Below, one piece after another: positions 6,448-11,787 of a DNA stretch of 11,787 nucleotides. Every line of letters starts with the position of its first letter. The stretch's first letter is position 1. Below the pieces are notes generated by a model. It saw only the letters and a program-made list of their open reading frames with translations. It did not search any database and was not told where the DNA came from. Source of the stretch: Rubrobacter sp. (GTDB taxonomy: Bacteria; Actinomycetota; Rubrobacteria; Rubrobacterales; Rubrobacteraceae); contig JADDPU010000269.1 of the NCBI GenBank assembly GCA_016781725.1, positions 1-11,787 on the forward strand. Reading direction: 5' to 3'. The position numbers were made by a program, and so were the translations under genes.

Positions 6448-6479
6448 ATTATACGACTTGCGGGCGCGGCGTGGATCAA
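6448..6479 (-). promoter_or_regulatory. Candidate tatA-tatC promoter
   Basis: On the minus strand a perfect TATAAT (complement of 6448-6453) lies about 40 nt before the tatA start. The best -35 match is TTGATC (complement of 6474-6479), overlapping the TPR gene's stop codon, but its spacing of 20 nt is longer than usual. A small dyad (TGGG-A-CCCA, about 6434-6442) falls near the expected start of transcription. An internal promoter would let tatAC be expressed apart from the upstream genes. Confidence 0.55.
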
Positions 6480-7117
6480 GGCTGCGCGCTGCCCGAGCTC
6501 TCTCCGCCTTCTAGAAGCGCCGAGATCCTCGCCTTTACCTCCTCGGAGTTCTCGCCTTTGGGTTCGCGGTCGAGGTAGCCATTGTAGTACTTTATAGCCT
6601 CTGCTGGCTGTCCTGCCTGCTCGTAAGCCTCACCGGCCAAGAGGTAGGCCTCCTCGTTGTCCGGCTCCACCTCCGTGGTCGCCGCAAACGCGTCTCCGGC
6701 CTTCTCCTGGAGATCCTTCTGTTCTTTTCCTGGCGTACCCTGGGCTTGCTGGAAGTAGACCTGGCCGAGGAGGAACGGTATCTCCTCGTCCTTCGGCGCC
6801 ACCTCGCGCCCGTCTTTCAGCACCCGTACCGCATCGTCGTAGCGGCCTGCGTTGTAGTAGAGACCGGCGAGGTCCTTGATCGCCTCGGGGTCCTTCGGGT
6901 TCTGCTCTAACTCCTTTTCGGCAGCTTGGATCTGGTCCTCCGGCCCCGGGGTCTGGTTCTGCTGTTGCTGTTGGTCCGAGCCGCCGAAGAGCTCGAAGAG
7001 GTTGTACTGGACGTTGGTGCCGAGCCCAAGAAACACGGAGGAGCCTATAAAGAAAACGGCGAGCACGATGGCGAGCAACTTCACCCAGAAGCCGATCCTC
7101 TCGCGGTTCATCATCAT
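6476..7117 (-). CDS. Membrane-anchored TPR-repeat protein
   Basis: A 213-aa protein of unknown specific function. It has a positive N-terminus, one membrane segment at about residues 11-32, a linker with five consecutive Gln (49-53), and a tetratricopeptide-repeat domain: units are recognisable at about 76-109 (DPEAIKDLAGLYYNAGRYDD), about 110-153, and 157-190 (DNEEAYLLAGEAYEQAGQPA). By charge the TPR part should face outward. TPR domains are protein-protein scaffolds. The start is ATG 7117, the first of three in-frame ATG codons, preceded by GGAGG about 10 nt upstream. It lies 22 nt after the amidohydrolase gene and just before tatA. A link to Tat substrates or respiratory-complex assembly is possible but is not shown by the sequence. 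Confidence 0.8.
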   Translation of the reverse strand: MMMNRERIGFWVKLLAIVLAVFFIGSSVFLGLGTNVQYNLFELFGGSDQQQQQNQTPGPEDQIQAAEKELEQNPKDPEAIKDLAGLYYNAGRYDDAVRVLKDGREVAPKDEEIPFLLGQVYFQQAQGTPGKEQKDLQEKAGDAFAATTEVEPDNEEAYLLAGEAYEQAGQPAEAIKYYNGYLDREPKGENSEEVKARISALLEGGESSGSAQP

Positions 7118-7139
7118 GGCGAGCTATCCTCCGAAGCGG

Positions 7140-8387
7140 TCAACCTTCGACCCGATTGTATCTCAGGTCGCCACCCACTACCGTCGCCGTGACCCCTCCG
7201 CCGGCTGCGGCCTCGAGAACGTCCCGCTCCGGGTCGTCCGTCCCCGGCGCGACCTCGACCACGGCGAGGTCGGCCCACTTGCCGGCCTCGAGGCTCCCCG
7301 TCTCCGCCGCGATACCCAGGGCGCGCGCCCCCCCGAGCGTGGCCAACTCGAGCCCCGTAGCACCACCCAGGCCGTGCAGGCCGACGGCGACCATCGTCTC
7401 CTCGAAGAGGTTCATGCTGGGGCTGCTCCACAGCCCGTCGGTGCCCATCCCGACCCTGACACCCATCTCCATCATCCGCGGCACCGGGGAGACGCCGCAC
7501 CCGAGGAACTCGTTGGACCGGGGGCAGTGGGCCGCCGCGACACCGGTGCGGGCCAGGATCTCGAGGTCCTCCTCCGAGACCAGGGTCGCCAGATGCGCCG
7601 CGATGGTCTGCGGGGCGAGGAGCTCTATGCTCTCGGCGTAGCGGACCGGGGAGACGCCTACCCCTCTCCACTCGTTGCGGCCGAAGATGTCAGCGAGGCC
7701 GCCGGTCCCCTCCCTGACGAACTCCACCTCCTCGGGGCTCTCCGAGAGGTGGATGGCTAGGGTCCAACCCAACTCCCGCGTCCGCCGCGCCGCGAGGCGG
7801 GAGGACTCGGGGTCGACTGTGTACGGGGAATGTACGCTGACCCGCGCGTCCACCCGCTCGGGCAGACCCGCCTGCAGCCCGCGCGCCCTCCCGATTATGG
7901 ACTCCACGATCTCCTCTGGGGCGGCCCCGTCGAAATCTCCGGGGAAGAACTCGGCGTAGACGGTCCCGGCCATCCCGCTCTCGGCGAGCTGCGGCAGGCA
8001 CTCCCCGTAGGGGGAGGACTCGGCCATGTAGGTAGTGCCGGCCTCCAGGGCCTCGCGGGCCGAGTCCCTGGCGGCCTCCGCCGTCCAGGCCTCCTTCTCT
8101 GGGAGTCGCTCTATGAGCTTGGCGAGCCAGCCTGAGAAAGTGCCGCCCTCAGGTGCGTCCTCTCTCCTGAAGCCCAGGTGGGCGTGAGCGTTGACAGCGC
8201 CGGGGACGATAGTGTAGTTGGGGAAGAACCGGACCTCCGAGTCCGGGGCCTCGCGCCCCAACTCGGCCAGCGACCCGACGGCGGCGATGCGTCCGTCGCG
8301 GACGAGGACGGCGCCGTCCCGGATCGGGGGTGAGGAGACGGGCATGAGGGTGCCGGCCGCGAAGATCACGGTCTCGCCCTCAGGCAT
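7140..8387 (-). CDS. Amidohydrolase, possibly aminodeoxyfutalosine deaminase
   Basis: A 415-aa metal-dependent deaminase of the amidohydrolase superfamily (cytosine deaminase / TrzN-like branch). Metal and active-site residues are visible: His68 and His70 (NAHAHLGF), His186 (SVHSPYTV), His213 and Glu216 (AIHLSES), His265 (IAAHLA), His287 in HCPRSNEFLGCG, and Asp317 in GTDGLWSSPSMNLFEE. The last motif recalls aminodeoxyfutalosine deaminases of the futalosine menaquinone route, and its location behind menG and a polyprenyl synthase fits that; other deaminase or hydrolase substrates remain possible. The frame is open upstream to 8483, but ATG 8387 is chosen because homologous sequence begins there and it overlaps the synthase stop by 8 nt (ATGCCTGA), with GAGGTGG upstream. 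Confidence 0.82.
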   Translation of the reverse strand: MPEGETVIFAAGTLMPVSSPPIRDGAVLVRDGRIAAVGSLAELGREAPDSEVRFFPNYTIVPGAVNAHAHLGFRREDAPEGGTFSGWLAKLIERLPEKEAWTAEAARDSAREALEAGTTYMAESSPYGECLPQLAESGMAGTVYAEFFPGDFDGAAPEEIVESIIGRARGLQAGLPERVDARVSVHSPYTVDPESSRLAARRTRELGWTLAIHLSESPEEVEFVREGTGGLADIFGRNEWRGVGVSPVRYAESIELLAPQTIAAHLATLVSEEDLEILARTGVAAAHCPRSNEFLGCGVSPVPRMMEMGVRVGMGTDGLWSSPSMNLFEETMVAVGLHGLGGATGLELATLGGARALGIAAETGSLEAGKWADLAVVEVAPGTDDPERDVLEAAAGGGVTATVVGGDLRYNRVEG

Positions 8388-9429
8388 CCCTTCCGACCAC
8401 CTCGGAGGCGACGAACTCCAAGAACTCGCGCTCCGGAGAAGCCGGCAGAAGGTCGAGGTCCCGGGTGGCGCCGTCGATCTCACCCCGGGCCCACGCCTCG
8501 GTCCTGGCGACGGCGTCCGTGGCGAGCACCGCCTCTATGCCGGCCTCGAGCAGCTCGGGCGGGGGGGCCGGGTGGGCGAGGACCCGCCGGATGGTCTCCG
8601 CATCACCCTCGCGCAGGGCGAGAATAATGGGCAGCGTCACCGTGCCCTCGGCGAGGTCCGTGCCAATGCCCTTGCCCATAAGGCCCGGTTTGCCTACGAG
8701 GTCCATTATGTCGTCGGACATCTGGAAGGCGATCCCGAGCGCCTGCCCGTAGGTAGCAAGAGCGTCTATCTGCACGAGCGAGAGCCCGCCCAAAGTTCCA
8801 CCGGCCACGCACGCGGCCTGGAAGAGCCCGGCGGTCTTCTTCCTTATGTGCTCGAGGTAAGCCTCGACCTCGACGGTGGCCCCGTTTGCCCGGTACTGTT
8901 CCAGCTCTCCCGCCGCCAAGCCCACCGAGGCCTCGGCAAAAGAGCGGATAAGCCTCGCGTCGCCGATGCGCGCGAGCTCGGAGAAAGCCTCGGCGAAGAG
9001 GTAGTCCCCGGTGGCCGCGGCGATCTCGCGCCCGTAGGCGGCGGCGACGGTCGGGGCGCCGCGCCTGTTCTGCGCCCGGTCCACGATATCGTCGTGGATG
9101 AGGGTGGCTGTGTGCAACACCTCGATGGCGGTGGCGGCAGACAGGAGATCCCGCCTGTTCGGCTCCCCCATCGCGGCACAGAGCACCAGGAGCAGCGGCC
9201 TCAGGCGCTTCCCCCCCGAGGTCAACGCCCCGAGCGTCGGCGCGACCAGCCCGGCAGGCGCCCGCTCCCCGACCGCGGCCAGGAGGCCCTCAACCTCGTC
9301 TATGGTCTCGAAGACGCCCTCGGGTAGGGAGGAATTAAGGCTGCTAGGGTCCGCCGGATCTCCCGGTGCCACGGTGGAGCGTGATGATGCCGCCCGCGAG
9401 CCTGTGCCATGCAACGTTTTGTAATCCAT
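8380..9429 (-). CDS. Long-chain trans-polyprenyl diphosphate synthase (HepT/IspB-like)
   Basis: Enzyme that condenses isopentenyl diphosphate into the all-trans polyprenyl diphosphate tail of menaquinone. Motifs are GGKRLRP at 72-78, the first aspartate-rich motif HDDIVDRAQNRRG with Asp113, Asp114 and Asp117, a GDYLFAEAF segment near Asp142, KKT further on, and the second motif FQMSDDIMD with Asp239, Asp240 and Asp243. Small residues (Ala108, Thr109) occupy the -5 and -4 positions before the first motif, where aromatics would limit chain length, so a long product is expected; I recall MK-8 as the Rubrobacter menaquinone. The start is uncertain: ATG 9429 lies 86 nt inside menG, GTG 9372 is an alternative, and the first 35 residues or so look unconserved. 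By position it corresponds to Bacillus hepT. Confidence 0.9.
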   Translation of the reverse strand: MDYKTLHGTGSRAASSRSTVAPGDPADPSSLNSSLPEGVFETIDEVEGLLAAVGERAPAGLVAPTLGALTSGGKRLRPLLLVLCAAMGEPNRRDLLSAATAIEVLHTATLIHDDIVDRAQNRRGAPTVAAAYGREIAAATGDYLFAEAFSELARIGDARLIRSFAEASVGLAAGELEQYRANGATVEVEAYLEHIRKKTAGLFQAACVAGGTLGGLSLVQIDALATYGQALGIAFQMSDDIMDLVGKPGLMGKGIGTDLAEGTVTLPIILALREGDAETIRRVLAHPAPPPELLEAGIEAVLATDAVARTEAWARGEIDGATRDLDLLPASPEREFLEFVASEVVGRDA

Positions 9430-10090
9430 TACGCACCATTATCTCAGCTAATTCGCCGGGCGGCACGAACTCTTTCACCGATTCTGGAAGATAAGCGTAA
9501 GCCCTGGCGTCTCCGGAGATCCAGGCGCCGACGCGGGGCACGATCCTATCGAACCACAGCCCGTAGAAAGCGGCCGCTACCCTGTTGGTCGGGGTGGCTA
9601 TCTCCAGGCACACCACAGTGCCGCCTGGCCTGACACAGCGGGCCATCTCGGAGAAGAGCGCGTCGAGATCCGGGATATTCCGCGCGCCGTAGGCGATGGT
9701 CGCCGCGTCGAACGCGTCCGAAGGGACGCCCGTAAGGTCAGTGGCGTCCCCGAGCCGGTACTCCACGTTGGGCAACGGCCTCGCCTCGGCGGCCCGCAGC
9801 ATCTCGCGGGAGAAGTCTATCCCGAGCACGCGCCCCCCCGGCCCTACCGCCTTGGCGAGATCCCGCGTCAGGCTCCCCGTGCCGCAGGCGAGGTCGAGCG
9901 CCCGGTCGCCGGGGCGCAGGCCCGTCGCCCGGACTACCTTGCGGTTCCAGAGGCGGTGCAAGCCGGCGGTCATCACCGTGTTAAGCAGCTCGTAGCGGCC
10001 GGCGATCCTGTCGAACATCTCCCGCACGAGCCGGGCCCGCTCCGCCCCGGACGGCAAACGCTGCCCCGTTCCCGGACCGGGATTACCCAA
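9344..10090 (-). CDS. menG: Demethylmenaquinone methyltransferase MenG (UbiE family)
   Basis: SAM-dependent C-methyltransferase that converts demethylmenaquinone to menaquinone, the last step of the pathway. The 248-aa protein carries VREMFDRIAGRYELLN at 22-37, the SAM-binding motif LDLACGTG at 65-72, GIDFSREML at 90-98, GDATDL at 114-119, YGARNI at 134-139, and the C-terminal YAYLPESVKEF block. All are typical of UbiE/MenG. The proposed start is TTG 10090, overlapping the stop of the preceding 140-aa gene by 8 nt (TTGGGTAA). No strong ribosome binding site is seen, so translation probably depends on coupling, and a start a little downstream (GTG at residue 22) cannot be excluded. It is placed between a possible hepS-like gene and the polyprenyl synthase. 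Confidence 0.93.
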   Translation of the reverse strand: MGNPGPGTGQRLPSGAERARLVREMFDRIAGRYELLNTVMTAGLHRLWNRKVVRATGLRPGDRALDLACGTGSLTRDLAKAVGPGGRVLGIDFSREMLRAAEARPLPNVEYRLGDATDLTGVPSDAFDAATIAYGARNIPDLDALFSEMARCVRPGGTVVCLEIATPTNRVAAAFYGLWFDRIVPRVGAWISGDARAYAYLPESVKEFVPPGELAEIMVRNGLQNVAWHRLAGGIITLHRGTGRSGGP

Positions 10091-10505
10091 GCCCGTCGCC
10101 GAGGTCCCTGGCGGCGCGCCGGATCCTCTCCTCCGACCTCTGCGCGCCCTCGCCCGAGATAATGTCGAGGAGGCCCGCCAGGTGTGGCGTCCACGTCTCG
10201 AGGGTTACCCTCTCCCCCGCGGCGATGCGCCCGGCGCCGTCCCGGATCATGCGGCTCGCGACCGCCACGAACCGCGGCTCGTCCAGCCGCGCGATGGTCT
10301 CGACCGAGAGCGCGTACGCGTTGTCCCCGACCAGGATGTCGTCGTCGCTCGCCCCGGCGCCCGCGTAGTGCGCGTCGAAGCCCTGCTGCAGGTAACCGAG
10401 CGCCTTCGCCACGACCCGACCGCTGGGGTCTTCTTCGGGCAGGCCCGCCACGGCCCGCAAGAAAGTCTCCTCGAGCGACGCTTCTGGCGTCCGCCTGGCG
10501 GTCAT
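10083..10505 (-). CDS. Unannotated 140-aa protein, possible HepS-like prenyl synthase subunit
   Basis: I do not recognise this from clear family motifs. It is a predicted all-helical, soluble 140-aa protein. Its middle (FDAHYAGAG at 43-51, DDDILVGD at 54-61, then a helix, ARLDEPRF at 72-79, and IRDGAGRIAAGE at 87-98) resembles the GDYLFAEAF...LAAGE region of the neighbouring synthase. It also resembles what I recall of Bacillus HepS, in which a similar GD-containing helix pair follows a D-x-H segment. It has no DDxxD motif, so it cannot be a catalytic synthase by itself. The ATG follows the hemL stop directly and its end overlaps menG by 8 nt. The order with menG and the synthase equals Bacillus hepS-menG-hepT. 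The assignment as a regulatory subunit is inference. Confidence 0.55.
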   Translation of the reverse strand: MTARRTPEASLEETFLRAVAGLPEEDPSGRVVAKALGYLQQGFDAHYAGAGASDDDILVGDNAYALSVETIARLDEPRFVAVASRMIRDGAGRIAAGERVTLETWTPHLAGLLDIISGEGAQRSEERIRRAARDLGDGLG

Positions 10506-11787
10506 CTAACCCTTGCGTGCCCCGGCGAACCACTCCCGGGCGGCCTCGAAGGTCCTCTCGAGGTCCTCCTCCGAGTGGACCGCGGAGATAAACCCAGCCT
10601 CGTACTGGCTCGGGGCGAGGTAGACGCCGCGGGAGATCATGTGCCAGAAAAAGTCCCTGAACACCGCGGTGTCCGAGGCCGCCGCGGAGTCGAAATCCGT
10701 AACCGGCCCACCGGTAAAGAAGAGGCTCACCATCGAGCCGACCTGGTTTATGGTGAAAGGGAGCTCCCCGTTCGAGGCGGCCTCGCTCATGCCGCTCCGC
10801 CAGCGCCTGCCCAGTTCCTCCAGGCGCTCGTAGAAGCCCGGCTCGTCCGCTGCGCGCAGCGTGGCGAGACCCGCGGCCATCGCCAGCGGGTTGCCCGAGA
10901 GCGTGCCGGCCTGGTAGACGGGCCCAGAAGGGGCTATCTGCTCCATGATCCCACGCCGCCCGCCGTAAGCCCCGACCGGCAGCCCCCCGCCGATGACCTT
11001 GCCGAGGCACGTGAGGTCCGGTGTTACGCCGTAGCGCTCCTGGGCCCCTCCGCGGCCCAGGCGAAAACCCGTCATGACCTCGTCGAAGATCAGGACGACG
11101 CCATACTCCCTCGTGAGCTCCCTCAAGCCCTCGAGGTAACCCTCGGCGGGGGGGACGCAGCCCATGTTCCCGGCCACCGGCTCCAGGATGACGGCCGCGA
11201 ACCGCTCGCCCTCCCGGCCGAAGAGTTCCTTTACGGCGTCGAGGTCGTTGTAAGGCAGGACCGCGGTGTCCCTGGCCGCGCCGTTCGTGACACCGGGGCT
11301 GTCCGGGAGGCCGAGCGTCGCCACGCCGGACCCGGCGGAGACGAGCAGCGCGTCGCCGTGGCCGTGGTAGTTGCCTTCGAACTTCAGGATCTTCTCCCGT
11401 CCCGTGAAGCCACGCGCGAGCCGGATGGCGCTCATAGTCGCCTCGGTCCCCGAGTTGGTCATCCTGACCATCTCGACGGAGGGAACCGCCTCGCACACGA
11501 GCTCGGCCAGCTCTACCTCGAGCTCGGTCGGGGCGCCGAAGGTGGTCCCTTTGCGGGCGGTGCGCTCTATGGCCTCTATCACCGTGGGGTGGGCGTGCCC
11601 GAGGACGAGCGGCCCGTAGCTCATCACGTAGTCCACGTAAACGTTGCCGTCAACGTCGAAGATGCTCGAGCCCTCTCCCCGCTCCATAAAGAGCGGGTCG
11701 CCGCCGACGGACCGGAACGCCCGCACGGGGCTGTTCACGCCGCCCGGCATGAGCCCCACCGCCCGCTCCATGAGCCTGGCCGAGCGG
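10506..11787 (-). CDS. hemL: Glutamate-1-semialdehyde 2,1-aminomutase HemL (N-terminus outside window)
   Basis: PLP enzyme that converts glutamate-1-semialdehyde to 5-aminolevulinate, the first committed haem precursor in the C5 pathway. Visible marks are PGGVNSPVRAFRSVGG near the N-terminus, NSGTEATMSAIRLAR, NYHGHGD, EPVAGNMG, IFDEVMTGFR with the PLP-ring Asp, and the Schiff-base lysine in LGKVIGGGLPVGAYGG (Lys258 counted from ATG 11771). The frame is still open from ATG 11771 to the window edge, and the upstream codons read R-S-A-R-L. That matches the usual HemL start region (S-x-x-L-x-x-R-A before PGGVNSPVRAF), so the gene very probably begins beyond 11787 and is partial here. Its stop directly abuts the next gene's ATG. 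Confidence 0.95.
   Translation of the reverse strand, partial: RSARLMERAVGLMPGGVNSPVRAFRSVGGDPLFMERGEGSSIFDVDGNVYVDYVMSYGPLVLGHAHPTVIEAIERTARKGTTFGAPTELEVELAELVCEAVPSVEMVRMTNSGTEATMSAIRLARGFTGREKILKFEGNYHGHGDALLVSAGSGVATLGLPDSPGVTNGAARDTAVLPYNDLDAVKELFGREGERFAAVILEPVAGNMGCVPPAEGYLEGLRELTREYGVVLIFDEVMTGFRLGRGGAQERYGVTPDLTCLGKVIGGGLPVGAYGGRRGIMEQIAPSGPVYQAGTLSGNPLAMAAGLATLRAADEPGFYERLEELGRRWRSGMSEAASNGELPFTINQVGSMVSLFFTGGPVTDFDSAAASDTAVFRDFFWHMISRGVYLAPSQYEAGFISAVHSEEDLERTFEAAREWFAGARKG

Noticed and set aside
8388..8483. An N-terminal extension of the amidohydrolase by 32 residues.
   Set aside because: It lies wholly within the polyprenyl synthase gene and looks like Ser/Pro/Arg-rich shadow sequence; the 8-nt overlap start at 8387 is more natural.
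8218..9327. A 369-codon plus-strand frame opposite the amidohydrolase and polyprenyl synthase.
   Set aside because: It crosses two well-supported genes on the other strand and shows no motif.
9973..11496. A 507-codon minus-strand open frame parallel to hemL.
   Set aside because: It is an Arg/Gly-rich shadow of hemL, the 140-aa gene and the menG start; the hemL frame carries the conserved PLP-enzyme motifs.

Overview
The window reads as ordinary chromosomal DNA of a high-GC actinobacterium. The mix of a class E-type sortase, a decaprenylphosphoryl-ribose-type UbiA enzyme, GTG and TTG starts and a two-part TatA/TatC system suggests Rubrobacter or a close deep-branching relative. That assignment rests on gene content and recall, not on a database match. 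No rRNA, tRNA, insertion sequence, phage gene or CRISPR array was found. The theme is polyprenyl lipids, menaquinone, haem and the cell envelope.

Layout. (1) 78-941, + strand: an envelope sortase with a repetitive Ala-Ser linker. (2) 942-1337: a gene-poor stretch with several hairpins between convergent genes. (3) 3229 down to 1338, - strand: a UbiA-superfamily polyprenyl-phosphate phosphoribosyltransferase overlapping a flippase-like membrane protein. (4) 3230-3373: a divergent promoter region with a near-leaderless promoter for menA. (5) 3374-5196, + strand: menA, an SRPBCC/START-like gene overlapping it by 8 nt, and a HIT-family hydrolase. (6) 11787 down to 5225, - strand: hemL (N-terminus outside the window), a 140-aa unannotated gene, menG, a long-chain polyprenyl diphosphate synthase, an amidohydrolase, a membrane-anchored TPR protein, then tatA and tatC behind their own probable promoter.

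How the genes fit together. The synthase makes the isoprenoid tail, MenA attaches it to the naphthoquinone ring precursor and MenG methylates the product to menaquinone. HemL supplies 5-aminolevulinate for haem, the other cofactor class of the respiratory chain. TatA/TatC export folded, often cofactor-containing, proteins. The UbiA/flippase pair probably makes and perhaps moves a polyprenyl-phospho-pentose used for envelope glycan.

Most interesting points. The 140-aa gene sits exactly where Bacillus has hepS (order hepS-menG-hepT) and looks like a shortened, catalytically dead trans-prenyltransferase subunit. The SRPBCC gene coupled to menA could be a Coq10-like quinone-binding partner. The amidohydrolase resembles aminodeoxyfutalosine deaminases although the prenyltransferase looks like a classical MenA. 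I see nothing that amounts to a new defence or mobile system.
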